From Clostridium_AD sp036569345 (GTDB lineage: Bacteria > Bacillota > Clostridia > Clostridiales > Clostridiaceae), in assembly GCF_036569345.1 (NCBI RefSeq), contig NZ_DATCQT010000154.1:1-64000 (forward strand): a stretch of 64,000 bases of DNA. Reading direction: 5' to 3'. Below the pieces are notes generated by a model, which saw only the letters and a list, made by a program, of their open reading frames with translations, did no database searches and was not told the DNA's origin. This document shows positions 26,765 through 35,796 of this stretch, one piece after another; within the stretch, counting starts at the first letter, position 1, and each line of letters opens with the position of its first letter. Position numbers and translations under genes: made by a program.

Positions 26765-27574
26765 ATGAATAAAACAATAGGATTTATAGGTTGTGGTAAT
26801 ATGGCTAAGGCTATGATTGGTGGAATAATAAAATCAAATTTAGTTTCTAGCGAAAAGGTAATAGTAAGTAATCCATCAGGTAGGGGTTTAAATAACGTGA
26901 AAGAGAAATATAATATTTTAGTAACTAAGGATAATAATGAAGTTGCGAGAGTTTCTGATATAGTGATATTAGCTGTAAAACCTTATAAATATTTTGAAGT
27001 TATTGATTTAATAAAAACATATTTAAAAAAGGATGTGGTTATAGTAACCATAGCTGCAGGGATTACATTAGAACATATGAGTAAAACACTGGGAGCCTCT
27101 GCAAAGGTTATAAGAACTATGCCAAACACTCCCGCGCTTGTAGGAGAAGGAATGAGTGCACTTTGTTCCAATAAAAATATAACCACCGAAGAATTACAAG
27201 ACGTAATAAAAATATTTGAAAGTTTTGGTAAGATAGAGATATTAGAGGAAAAGCTTATTGATGTAGTTCCAGCGGTAAGTGGTTCATCTCCAGCTTATGT
27301 GTATATGTTTATCGAAGCTCTAGGAGATGGCGCTGTGCTCCAAGGAATGCCAAGAGATAAGGCTTACAAAATGGCAGCTCAAGCAGTTCTAGGAGCTGCT
27401 AAAATGGTGCTAGAGACTGGAGAACACCCAGGAAAACTTAAAGATGATGTATGCTCACCAGGGGGAACTACTATTCAAGCAGTGTACACACTAGAAAAGA
27501 ATAATTTTAGAGGTTCAATAATTTCAGCTATGGAGAGTTGCACAGAAAAGGCAATAAAAATGGGTGAGAAATAG
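26765..27574 (+). CDS. proC: Pyrroline-5-carboxylate reductase
   Basis: 269 residues. N-terminal Rossmann motif IGFIGCGNMAKAMIGG and VILAVKP; C-terminal family signature around GMPRDKAYKMAAQAVLGAAKM and DDVCSPGGTTIQAV. Final step of proline synthesis. AGGAGG site 9 bases before ATG. Monocistronic in appearance. Confidence 0.95.
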   Translation: MNKTIGFIGCGNMAKAMIGGIIKSNLVSSEKVIVSNPSGRGLNNVKEKYNILVTKDNNEVARVSDIVILAVKPYKYFEVIDLIKTYLKKDVVIVTIAAGITLEHMSKTLGASAKVIRTMPNTPALVGEGMSALCSNKNITTEELQDVIKIFESFGKIEILEEKLIDVVPAVSGSSPAYVYMFIEALGDGAVLQGMPRDKAYKMAAQAVLGAAKMVLETGEHPGKLKDDVCSPGGTTIQAVYTLEKNNFRGSIISAMESCTEKAIKMGEK

Positions 27575-27734
27575 TATTTATATTTATTATTGGTTGTAGG
27601 CATTATAGGTTAGGTGAACAAAGTTTATAATTTGTTTATAATTTGTTTATGGAAAGTAGAGAGGTGTACATTAAAATAGAATTATGAAAGGCTTTCATAT
27701 TCAAAAGCAAATTTAAAAAAGGAGATTATGTAAA

Positions 27735-28973
27735 ATGAAATTAAATAAAAAAACAGCAACAATAGTTAGTTTTGCTATAGGAACTATAATGTTTACAACC
27801 ACTGCTATGGCCCAAGTATTAACTAAAAGTGGATACGATCAACTTAAAGATTCATTTAAATATACAGCAGAGAGCGCTACGACTAAGCTTTCAAGCTACA
27901 CTGGTGAAATATCCTTTGTTATAAAGGATAATAGTAATATTGTGTATTCTACAAACTCTCTTAGTAAAGTTGATGTATCAAATGGGGTAAAGGAAACTGT
28001 AACAACAAGAACAGAGGGAGCAACTAAAAGCGAAGATTATTACTACTCTGATAAGAAGAGTTCTATATCTAAAAATGGCCAACAAAATGTATATTATTTG
28101 AGTGAATTCACAAGCCCTCAAAATACAACAGTTTCTTCTAACCCTTTTAAACAAGCAGGAGCTACTGATGTTGAGAAAATTGCAGACGCTATTGTTGGTA
28201 ATTTAAAAGATGCAGTTGTAGTTACGCAAAACTCAGATGGAAGTAAGATTTTATCTGGGTCTCTAAGTGAATCACAAATACCAGCTCTCATTAATGCAGT
28301 GGTGTCATTCCAGTCTAAGAGTCAATTAAACCCTAATAATAAGAACAATATGCCTAATATAACAAGTGATATATTTGTAAAAGATGTTAAGGGGAATATG
28401 GTAACAACTAAAGATGGATTTATTCAGAGTATCCTTGGTAGCGGTGTGATTTCTGGTAAAGATGCAAAAGGCACTGAGCATAAGTTAACTTTTGAGTTAC
28501 TGGCAAAGATGACAAATGTGAACGCAACTAAGGTTAGTAAACCTGATCTTTCTGGTAAGAAAGTAGAAAAAAATATACAACAAGACTTTAGTAAATTAAC
28601 TAATCCTGAAAAATATATAGGATTGTTTAAAACAGATATTTTAATAGAAAAGGATGCTAAATTTATAAAAATAGGTGAAAGATTCATAGATGTTACCGCT
28701 GTAGATGACAAGGCTATTAGTGGAAGATATTATGAAGAATATGTTAAGGGATATGAAGGATACGTTGCAGATAAAAAAGACTTCAAGTTTGATGCTAAAT
28801 TCGATGTAAATAATAAAACTAATGCTACTTTTAGTGGAATAGACTCTTCAAAAAATACAACCCAAGGAAATATATACATTAACCAACAATCAGCAAAAAT
28901 TGGATTTAGCACGAATGAAGTTATGAGTGGAAATAAGATTTTTGATGATCAATTTAGTAAGGTATTCAATTAA
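27735..28973 (+). CDS. Secreted protein of unknown function
   Basis: 412 residues with a clear signal peptide (KKTATIVSFAIGTIMFTTTAMA, quoted in part: TIVSFAIGTIMFTTTAMA; cleavage after Ala about residue 26). The mature part is Lys/Ser/Asn-rich, with no cysteines and no membrane segment, and looks like a beta-rich exported lipid- or polymer-binding protein; I recognise no domain. GGAG site upstream. A tandem hairpin pair lies after the stop. Confidence 0.75.
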   Translation: MKLNKKTATIVSFAIGTIMFTTTAMAQVLTKSGYDQLKDSFKYTAESATTKLSSYTGEISFVIKDNSNIVYSTNSLSKVDVSNGVKETVTTRTEGATKSEDYYYSDKKSSISKNGQQNVYYLSEFTSPQNTTVSSNPFKQAGATDVEKIADAIVGNLKDAVVVTQNSDGSKILSGSLSESQIPALINAVVSFQSKSQLNPNNKNNMPNITSDIFVKDVKGNMVTTKDGFIQSILGSGVISGKDAKGTEHKLTFELLAKMTNVNATKVSKPDLSGKKVEKNIQQDFSKLTNPEKYIGLFKTDILIEKDAKFIKIGERFIDVTAVDDKAISGRYYEEYVKGYEGYVADKKDFKFDAKFDVNNKTNATFSGIDSSKNTTQGNIYINQQSAKIGFSTNEVMSGNKIFDDQFSKVFN

Positions 28974-29030
28974 TAATAAATAATATAACTGATATTAAAG
29001 GCAAGGGACTCTAAACTAAATGTACACATT

Positions 29031-29073
29031 AGGCAGGGGTCTTCTGCCTAATTAAGGCAGGGGTCTTCTGCCT
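29031..29073. repeat. Two tandem copies of a 19-base hairpin
   Basis: Copies at 29031-29049 and 29055-29073, identical: AGGCAG stem, GGGTCTT loop, CTGCCT stem, separated by 5 bases. There is no T-run. They lie between the secreted-protein gene and the ABC cassette and may stabilise or end the upstream transcript. Confidence 0.85.
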
Positions 29074-29162
29074 CATTAATTTACTAAAGATTTGATTTAT
29101 ATTATGGTTTTCAAATTTAAAATTACAAGATTTGTAAAACTAAATTATGGGGGGGGGCACAA

Positions 29163-29888
29163 TTGGAAAAAGCTATTGAAATTAAAAATCTTTCCAAGTT
29201 ATACAAAAATGGAAGAGGCATAACAGATATTAATATTGACATACATAGAGGAGACATCTTTGGTTTTTTAGGACCTAATGGAGCTGGTAAAACCACTGCA
29301 ATGAAGATCATGACTGGACTTATAAAACCAGACAGTGGAGACGTTAAAATTTTAGGACATAGTATCTTGGAAGAATACGAAAAGGTAATGGAAAAGGTAG
29401 GTTGCATTATAGAAACAGCAGAATCTTATCTTTATTTAACGGCGTTCGAGAACTTAAAACAGGTTTCAAGATATTATAAAAATGTTGATGAGAATAGAAT
29501 CAATGAAGTTTTGGAAATGACAGGACTTTTAAAATACAAAAATGAGAAACCAAGAAAATTCTCTCTTGGAATGAAGCAAAGACTAGGAATTGCTGCTGCA
29601 ATACTGTCACGTCCGGAAGTAGTTATTTTAGATGAACCATTAAACGGACTTGATGTTGAGGGAATGATTTCTATGAGAAATATAATAAAAGACATGGCAG
29701 AAAAAGAAAATACTACATTTTTTATTTCAAGTCATCTTATCCACGATGTTGAACTTACTTGTACCCATATTGGTGTATTATACAATGGGCACATGCTTAA
29801 TGTGGATACTATGAAAAATATATTAAACAATTACGCAACACTAGAAAATTATTTTGTTAGCGAGGTAGAAAGAAATGGTAGAATTTAA
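29163..29888 (+). CDS. ABC transporter ATP-binding protein
   Basis: 241 residues: Walker A GPNGAGKT, Q-loop region, signature FSLGMKQRLG, Walker B VVILDEPLNGLD and the H-loop SSHL. Belongs to the ABC-2/bacitracin-type exporters. The start is TTG at 29163, because the only purine-rich site is a run of nine G directly upstream (29149-29157). The gene overlaps its permease by 14 bases. Operon with permease, kinase and regulator, typical for peptide-antibiotic sensing and resistance. Confidence 0.88.
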   Translation: MEKAIEIKNLSKLYKNGRGITDINIDIHRGDIFGFLGPNGAGKTTAMKIMTGLIKPDSGDVKILGHSILEEYEKVMEKVGCIIETAESYLYLTAFENLKQVSRYYKNVDENRINEVLEMTGLLKYKNEKPRKFSLGMKQRLGIAAAILSRPEVVILDEPLNGLDVEGMISMRNIIKDMAEKENTTFFISSHLIHDVELTCTHIGVLYNGHMLNVDTMKNILNNYATLENYFVSEVERNGRI

Positions 29889-30627
29889 AGCTGCTTTAAC
29901 AAATGAGATTGAAAAGTTATATAAAAGAAAAAAGGTTTTAGTTGCAGTGATTATATCACTTATTTTTATAATAATAGGACAACTATCTATGGTAGTATTA
30001 AGAACTGGATTTGGGTTACGTGGCGTTTCAAGTATGGAATTTCCTATGCTTGTGTTATCAGTCGTAGTGAATACAATTTTTCCATTATTTACGGCACTAG
30101 TTACAATAGAAAGTTTCTCAGGAGAATTTTCACAAAATACTATGAAAATTGCGATTGCAAGGCCCATTTCAAGATTTAAGTTTTATGCAGCGAAGTTAAC
30201 TGCAATTATGTTATTTATCCTCGCAAACCTTTTATTTGTAATGGTTTTTTCTATAATTGCTGGTTGTCTTTTTAATTCAAACTCCTTCACATTTAGCAGT
30301 TTTATTAAAATCCTAATTTCTTATCTTGTAACACTGTTGCCTATGGTGATTTTGTCAATAATTATTGCATTTTTTGCAAATATAATTAGAAGTGGTATAG
30401 GAGTCTTTTTCTTATCTATTTTTATGTTTGCTATATTTAAAGGTCTAGGGATTATTTTTTATAGATTCTCTGGTGTTTTTATTACATCAATGATGAGTTG
30501 GTATACACTATATGTTATGGATACCGTTCCAATTTTTAAGATTTTTCTTCAGTTTATGATGATGATTAGTTATGGTATAATATTTTTTACAGCAGGATAT
30601 TATATATTCGATAATAAGGAATTCTAA
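29875..30627 (+). CDS. ABC-2 type transporter permease
   Basis: 250 residues with six hydrophobic segments and the ABC-2 pattern of a membrane-entry loop (EFSQNTMKIAIARPISRFKFYAAK) between helices 2 and 3. Overlaps the ATPase gene, so the two are translationally coupled. Substrate unknown; the linked two-component system suggests an antimicrobial peptide or envelope stress signal. Confidence 0.87.
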   Translation: MVEFKAALTNEIEKLYKRKKVLVAVIISLIFIIIGQLSMVVLRTGFGLRGVSSMEFPMLVLSVVVNTIFPLFTALVTIESFSGEFSQNTMKIAIARPISRFKFYAAKLTAIMLFILANLLFVMVFSIIAGCLFNSNSFTFSSFIKILISYLVTLLPMVILSIIIAFFANIIRSGIGVFFLSIFMFAIFKGLGIIFYRFSGVFITSMMSWYTLYVMDTVPIFKIFLQFMMMISYGIIFFTAGYYIFDNKEF

Positions 30628-30653
30628 GAACATTTCAGAAGGTCTTATTAATT

Positions 30654-30683
30654 CTACTTTAGTAGATTAAGCTACTAAAGTAG
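30654..30683 (+). repeat. Inverted repeat before the histidine kinase gene
   Basis: CTACTTTAGTAG (30654-30665) and CTACTAAAGTAG (30672-30683) are exact reverse complements around a 6-base loop; each arm is also nearly palindromic. There is no T-run, so it is more likely an RNA hairpin or protein-binding site than a terminator. Confidence 0.75.
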
Positions 30684-30699
30684 CTATACGAGGTGGAAA

Positions 30700-32142
30700 A
30701 TGAATATAAAAAAAAGATTAATTCTTTCCAATACTATAACTATAGTAATTCCTTTTGCTATTACAATTATAGCTGCTTTCCTATTTATTTTTATTTCCTC
30801 AAAAATTTTCAGTAAAGATGTAAATTATGATAGTTTTAAAAGATTCATATTTATAAAAACTCAGTTATCTGATACCAGTAATGCTATAAAAAATCAAAGT
30901 TCTTCTGATATAGAAGATCCAAAGTTTCAACAATATTTGTACCAGAAGTTATCAAATATAAATGGAGATCTTATAATACTTAAAAACAATACTGTTTTAT
31001 TTACATCCAAAGATGTAAATAAAATTGATATGGAAAAATGTCTTTTAGAATCTAAAAATAGCTCTCAAGAAAAGATAGTCACAATTGGAATTATAGATTA
31101 TATGGTTGAAGTAGCCCCCCTTAGATTTAAAGATAAAGATCTAGGTTATGCAATATTATTGGCACCAACATTTCAGCAAGTTGGCACTTTCGAAAAGTTT
31201 ATTATATTTATTTTTGGTGTATTTCTTATAACTTTTATAGCAGTTAACATATTTATGTCTTATTTTCTTTCAAAGAGGATAATAAAACCACTATCACTTT
31301 TGAAAATGGCGGTAGCAGATATTAGTAAAGGTGATTTAAATCTTGAAATTGTTGAAGTAGGTGACCAAGAAATAAGAGATTTATGTGCTGATTTTGAAAA
31401 GATGAGGATACAACTTAAGGATTCTATTCGCTTAAAAAAGAAGTACGATGATAATAGGACAATGTTAGTGTCAAGTATATCTCATGATCTTAAAACACCT
31501 ATAACCTCAATAAAAGGTTATGTGAAGGGTGTTTTAGACGGCGTTGCCAATACACCTGAAAAGGTAGAACGCTATTTAAAAACCGTTTATTCAAAATCGG
31601 AACAAATGGATGTTATGATTGATGATTTACTTTTATATTCTAAATTAGATTTGAGCCAGCTTCCATTTAACTTTGAAAAAACGGATATTATAGATTATTT
31701 TAATTACTGTATTAATGAATGCACACTAGAACTTGAAAAATTAAATATAAAAATCAGTTTGAAAAATGATTTTAAAGGACCTAAATACGTAAAAATTGAC
31801 AGAGAAAGATTGATGAGGGTTATACTAAATATTATTGATAACTCTCGTAAATATATGGATAAAAAGCAAGGTGAAATTACAATACTTCTTAGAGAAACCA
31901 ATTCTAGTATTATTATTGAGATAAGGGATAATGGTTCTGGCATAAAAGATAATGATGTTAATAAAATATTCGACAGGTTTTACAGAGCTGATTCTGCAAG
32001 AAGCGAAGCAAATGGGAGCGGACTTGGACTTGCTATTGCAAAACAAATTGTGGAGGGTCACAAAGGCACAATTTGGGCTGTAGGTCATGAAAATAAAGGG
32101 ACAAGCATTTTGATATCATTAGGGAAAATATCATTTGAATAG
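30700..32142 (+). CDS. Sensor histidine kinase
   Basis: 480 residues. Two membrane helices (about 10-35 and 163-188) flank an extracytoplasmic sensor; then HAMP (about 190-240), HisKA with phospho-acceptor H262 in SSISHDLKTPITS, and HATPase with N box NIIDNSRKY, G1 IRDNGSGI, F and G2 GSGLGLAIAK. AGGTGG site. Forms a two-component system with the next gene. Confidence 0.92.
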   Translation: MNIKKRLILSNTITIVIPFAITIIAAFLFIFISSKIFSKDVNYDSFKRFIFIKTQLSDTSNAIKNQSSSDIEDPKFQQYLYQKLSNINGDLIILKNNTVLFTSKDVNKIDMEKCLLESKNSSQEKIVTIGIIDYMVEVAPLRFKDKDLGYAILLAPTFQQVGTFEKFIIFIFGVFLITFIAVNIFMSYFLSKRIIKPLSLLKMAVADISKGDLNLEIVEVGDQEIRDLCADFEKMRIQLKDSIRLKKKYDDNRTMLVSSISHDLKTPITSIKGYVKGVLDGVANTPEKVERYLKTVYSKSEQMDVMIDDLLLYSKLDLSQLPFNFEKTDIIDYFNYCINECTLELEKLNIKISLKNDFKGPKYVKIDRERLMRVILNIIDNSRKYMDKKQGEITILLRETNSSIIIEIRDNGSGIKDNDVNKIFDRFYRADSARSEANGSGLGLAIAKQIVEGHKGTIWAVGHENKGTSILISLGKISFE

Positions 32143-32151
32143 AGGCGAATT

Positions 32152-32847
32152 ATGAAAAAGATTTTAATAATTGAAGATGATGTAAGTATTGCTGAGCTTC
32201 AAAAGGACTATTTAGAAATTGAAGGTTTTGAAGTAAAAATATGTAATGATGGCATAAATGGGTTAAATGAATTAAAAACAAATGAGTTTGACTTGTTAAT
32301 TCTCGATGTTATGCTTCCTAAAATTGATGGGTTCACTATTCTACGTAGTATACGTGAGGAGAAAGATATTCCGGTTTTAATGGTTTCTGCTAAAAAAGAA
32401 GATATTGATAAAATTAAGGGTTTAAGCCTTGGAGCTGATGACTACATTACAAAACCCTTCAATCCCAGTGAGTTAGTAGCTAGAGTTAAATCACATATTC
32501 GAAATTATGAAAGAATAAAGAAGAAATTCAGTACAAGCGTAAAAAGTAACACTTTAATAATAAGAGGACTGGAAATAAGAAAAGATTGTAGACAGGTATT
32601 TATAAATGGAGTGGAAATAAATTTAGCACAAAAGGAATTTGATATATTATTGTATCTAGCTGAAAATCCCAATAGGGTATTTAGTAAAGATGAATTATTT
32701 GAAAAAATTTGGGGATTTGATGCTCTGGCTGGTACTTCAACGGTTACAGTGCATATTGGCAGGGTGAGAGAAAAAATTGAGAAATCTACATCGCAACCAC
32801 AATATATTGAAACTGTTTGGGGAACTGGGTACAGGCTTAGGGTATAA
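32152..32847 (+). CDS. OmpR-family response regulator
   Basis: 231 residues. Receiver domain with acidic pocket EDD, phospho-acceptor D52 in LLILDVMLP, conserved Thr/Ser and Lys (VSAKKED, TKPFNPSE); C-terminal winged helix with VTVHIGRVREKIE. Nine bases after the kinase gene. The transcript ends in a terminator that begins within the 3' coding sequence. Confidence 0.93.
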   Translation: MKKILIIEDDVSIAELQKDYLEIEGFEVKICNDGINGLNELKTNEFDLLILDVMLPKIDGFTILRSIREEKDIPVLMVSAKKEDIDKIKGLSLGADDYITKPFNPSELVARVKSHIRNYERIKKKFSTSVKSNTLIIRGLEIRKDCRQVFINGVEINLAQKEFDILLYLAENPNRVFSKDELFEKIWGFDALAGTSTVTVHIGRVREKIEKSTSQPQYIETVWGTGYRLRV

Positions 32848-32873
32848 TACATACCCTAAACTTGTACCTTTTT
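32828..32873 (+). terminator. Terminator overlapping the end of the response regulator
   Basis: TTAGGGTAT/ATACCCTAA, extended outward by GGTACA/TGTACC with a small internal bulge, then TTTTT. The 5' arm and loop include the stop codon. Confidence 0.82.
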
Positions 32874-32951
32874 ATAATTTTCTTTTTAATTTTAAAATTA
32901 TTAGAATTAGAACATATATTTGTATTAAAGCATTAAAATTTATAAAAATCA

Positions 32952-32980
32952 TTGACTTACGAACAAATGTTCTATATAAT
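32952..32980 (+). promoter_or_regulatory. Promoter with LexA-like (SOS) box in the spacer
   Basis: -35 TTGACT (32952-32957), 17-bp spacer, consensus -10 TATAAT (32975-32980). The spacer contains GAACAAATGTTC (32961-32972), matching the Gram-positive LexA/DinR operator core GAAC-N4-GTTC. A repressor there would cover both elements. The only gene downstream on this strand is the 90-residue ORF, after a leader of about 135 bases. Confidence 0.72.
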
Positions 32981-33121
32981 ACAAATAGAGCATATTAAGA
33001 CAAAATACCTGTAAAGTAGTTAAAAATATATAATTATTTCATGTTAAAAAAGAGTTAATTTGCGGCTGAACTGTATTTTTTAGAACCACTTTAGTGGATT
33101 ATTTAATTGGGGGTAAAATAC

Positions 33122-33394
33122 ATGGAAACAAAGGATTTATTGGTTAAGATTAATTATTCACGAGAGGGTAATGACAGTTTAGCAATAACATATACTGCGA
33201 GTACTGACAAGGTTAATCATTCTTCTAAATATTTAATTTGTGGGGGAATGTATAATAAGAATGGTGGAACTATAATATTTAAGGCTAAAAATATAGAAGA
33301 AGCAACAGAAATAGCTAATAATAATTTAGTATCTAGAGCAGGAGATATTAAATATGATTATATTAAAAGGGATTATATGATAAATACTATATAG
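33122..33394 (+). CDS. Hypothetical protein (90 aa) under LexA-like promoter
   Basis: A 90-residue soluble protein that I do not recognise, with a GGMYNKNGGTIIFKAKNIEEATEIANNN segment (quoted in parts: GGMYNKNGG, KNIEEATEIANNN) suggesting an alpha/beta fold. The ATG at 33122 is chosen since GGGGGT lies 7 bases upstream; an in-frame TTG 15 bases earlier has no site. The upstream promoter with an SOS-like box suggests DNA-damage induction. Leader contains a CCACTTTAGTGG palindrome. Confidence 0.65.
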   Translation: METKDLLVKINYSREGNDSLAITYTASTDKVNHSSKYLICGGMYNKNGGTIIFKAKNIEEATEIANNNLVSRAGDIKYDYIKRDYMINTI

Positions 33395-33426
33395 GATATT
33401 CTTAAATTTAAGAACATCCTTTATAT
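33393..33426. terminator. Probable bidirectional terminator
   Basis: AGGAT-x-TTCTTAAA paired with TTTAAGAA-x-ATCCT (33393-33420), one mismatch, between the convergent 90-aa gene and HD-GYP gene. T-run on the plus strand is poor. Confidence 0.55.
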
Positions 33427-33452
33427 TATACAAAAGACATGAATAAGCTTAT

Positions 33453-34571
33453 CTAAATAGAAAATACAATATTTTCAATAACAATATCCAACTGCTCAAT
33501 TAATGAAACAGTTGAGTTAACCTCAGGGGAATTAGTATTTGTTCCTTTTTTTATAATTTTAATTTGAGGTCTTAAAGCAAAATTAGGGAATACAGCTATT
33601 ACTACACCGATATCACCAGTACTCAGTTTTACTAGGGTTCCGGGCGGATATGGGACAACAGCTTTAGAAAATACTTTAACCATTTCATAATCAAATTGAG
33701 TATCACTATGAGAAAAAATATATTCTACAGCATCATTAGGGCACATGGCTTTACTATAAGGACGATCTGACGTAAGTGCATCATACACATCTGCAATAGC
33801 GACAATTCTAGCAAATCTATTTATAGATTTATTCTTTATGTTATCAGGATACCCGTGTCCATCAATTTTTTCATGATGTTGAAGAGCAACAATTCTAGAT
33901 GGAGCAGATATATCCAAGCACCCTTTTAAAAAATCATAACCTTTTGTAGTATGTTCTTTTATAGTGTTAAACTCTTCCTTAGTTAAGGGGCCTGGTTTTA
34001 AAATAATATCTTTTGGAATAAGAACTTTACCTATATCATGCAGTAATGCACCCATACACAAGGTATAAAGTTCATTTTGATTTAGTTGTAATTGGACACC
34101 TAATACTAGAGAAAGTACAGCTACGTTTACACTATGTTGGTAGGTGTAATTATCCATACTTTTAATGTCTACTAGGTTAATCATTACATTTTTTTTACTT
34201 ATAATCTCATCTATTATATCTTTAGCTATATTACCTATAGATTCAAAATAGGCTTGCTTTTCTTTTGCAATTTTTTTTTCGTTAGAATTTGTATTATTAG
34301 AATATAAGTTGTATTTTTCAAAGCTATAAAAAGATTCTTTTATAGCTTTTATAGCTTGTTGACGTAACTCGGGTTTTATTACATCCTCAATTTCAATTTC
34401 GCTATATTCATCAGTAATATATATAGAATATATTTTCAAACGTTTTATTCGTGATATGAATGAAGTGGTTAATGTAACACCTTCTCTTAATAGAATCCTT
34501 CCATCATTATCAAATATAGTTTTAGCTAAATAATCTCCCATCTTTGCACATTCAATTGGCACAAGTCTCAT
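33453..34571 (-). CDS. HD-GYP domain protein (probable c-di-GMP phosphodiesterase)
   Basis: 372 residues. The C-terminal half is an HD-GYP domain: HSVNVAVLSLVLG, LLHDIGKVLIP and HHEKIDGHGYPDNI are all intact, as are the later metal-binding positions. The N-terminal 110 residues are of unknown type and no response-regulator receiver is present. HD-GYP enzymes hydrolyse cyclic di-GMP. The ATG at 34571 has GGGAAGTG 8 bases upstream; an in-frame codon 18 bases earlier overlaps the site. A GGDEF protein is encoded 2 kb further on. Confidence 0.88.
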   Translation of the reverse strand: MRLVPIECAKMGDYLAKTIFDNDGRILLREGVTLTTSFISRIKRLKIYSIYITDEYSEIEIEDVIKPELRQQAIKAIKESFYSFEKYNLYSNNTNSNEKKIAKEKQAYFESIGNIAKDIIDEIISKKNVMINLVDIKSMDNYTYQHSVNVAVLSLVLGVQLQLNQNELYTLCMGALLHDIGKVLIPKDIILKPGPLTKEEFNTIKEHTTKGYDFLKGCLDISAPSRIVALQHHEKIDGHGYPDNIKNKSINRFARIVAIADVYDALTSDRPYSKAMCPNDAVEYIFSHSDTQFDYEMVKVFSKAVVPYPPGTLVKLSTGDIGVVIAVFPNFALRPQIKIIKKGTNTNSPEVNSTVSLIEQLDIVIENIVFSI

Positions 34572-34825
34572 AACTAAATCACTTCCCAAATATAAATAAT
34601 CAATAAGTATACAAATACATTTTACACTATTAAAAGAAAAAAAAACAATATTTCTTATATATTATAAATTATTTACAAATATTGCAATAAGTGTTATAAT
34701 AACTACAGTTAACAATCAGAGTTTTTCTAAATAAGGTTGAATACTTAGAATTATGAACTATAATTAAAGATGAAATCATCAATATAGAATTGATGTTTTG
34801 AATAATCTTAATTGGAGGAAATATA

Positions 34826-35689
34826 ATGGATAAACTATCACGAAATGATATTTGTTGGTGTGGAAGTGGCAAAAAATATAAAAAGTGCCATATGGACCAG
34901 GATATATTTATAAGTAATATAGAGGAAAAAGTAGGTTATAAAATACCTAGAGATATCATGAAAACAGAGGAACAAATAGATGGTATAAGAAAAAGCTGCA
35001 AACTAACTCATGAGATCCTGGATATGGTTGGTGAGAAAATAAAAGTGGGAGTAACCACAAACGAAATTAACACTTGGGTACATGAATATACGATTGCGCA
35101 TAATGCATATCCAGCACCACTCGGTTATGGTGGGTTTCCTAAGAGTGTATGTACATCTATAAATGATGTAATATGTCATGGTATACCTGATGAAACAATT
35201 CTAAAAGATGGAGATATAGTAAACGTTGATGTGACTTGCATATTAGAGGGTTATTACGGCGATGCCAATAGAATGTTCATAATGGGTGAAGCATCTAAGG
35301 AAGCAATTGATTTAGTACGTGTATCAAAGGAGTGCCTTGATCTAGGAATACAGCAGGTGAAACCTTATAATACGCTTGGAGATATAGGGCACGCCATTCA
35401 GGAGCATGCAGAAAGCCATGGGTATTCAGTTGTATATGACTATGGTGGGCATGGAGTTGGACTAGAATTTCATGAAGAACCATTTGTACCCCATATAGGA
35501 CAAAAGGGAGAAGGAACAATTTTACTTCCTAATATGACATTTACTATTGAGCCTATGCTTAACATTGGTAAACCAGAATCAGATGTACTTGAAGATGATT
35601 GGACTGCGGTTACATCAGATGGATCATTATCATCACAGTGGGAACATACCATACGTGTTACACAAACTGGATATGAGATATTAACTTAA
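34826..35689 (+). CDS. map: Methionine aminopeptidase with N-terminal SEC-C motif
   Basis: 287 residues. Residues 1-25 form a SEC-C zinc motif (CWCGSGKKYKKCH); residues about 40-285 are type I methionine aminopeptidase with the metal ligands in DVTCILEGYYGD, GHGVG, PMLNIG and WEHTIRVT. Removes the initiator Met from new proteins. The zinc extension occurs in a subset of clostridial and other MetAPs and should help ribosome binding. GGAGG site before ATG. Confidence 0.94.
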   Translation: MDKLSRNDICWCGSGKKYKKCHMDQDIFISNIEEKVGYKIPRDIMKTEEQIDGIRKSCKLTHEILDMVGEKIKVGVTTNEINTWVHEYTIAHNAYPAPLGYGGFPKSVCTSINDVICHGIPDETILKDGDIVNVDVTCILEGYYGDANRMFIMGEASKEAIDLVRVSKECLDLGIQQVKPYNTLGDIGHAIQEHAESHGYSVVYDYGGHGVGLEFHEEPFVPHIGQKGEGTILLPNMTFTIEPMLNIGKPESDVLEDDWTAVTSDGSLSSQWEHTIRVTQTGYEILT

Positions 35690-35746
35690 AACAAAAGACA
35701 TTTCTTATTATTTGTTTATCATAGTCTTAAGATTACATTCCATGTA

Positions 35747-35775
35747 AAAATACCTCCATAAATGGGGGTATTTTT
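35747..35775 (+). terminator. Terminator after map
   Basis: AAAAATACCTCC (35747-35758) pairs with GGGGGTATTTTT (35764-35775), one G-T pair; a T-rich tail follows. Confidence 0.82.
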
Positions 35776-35796
35776 ATAACTACATTATAAAAACTA

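Noticed and set aside
27621..27650. Short direct repeats (TTTATAATTTG) before the secreted-protein gene
   Set aside because: Two copies of AT-rich sequence are expected by chance at this base composition.
32505..32852. 115-codon antisense frame over the response regulator
   Set aside because: Mirror of the conserved DNA-binding domain codons; no start signal.
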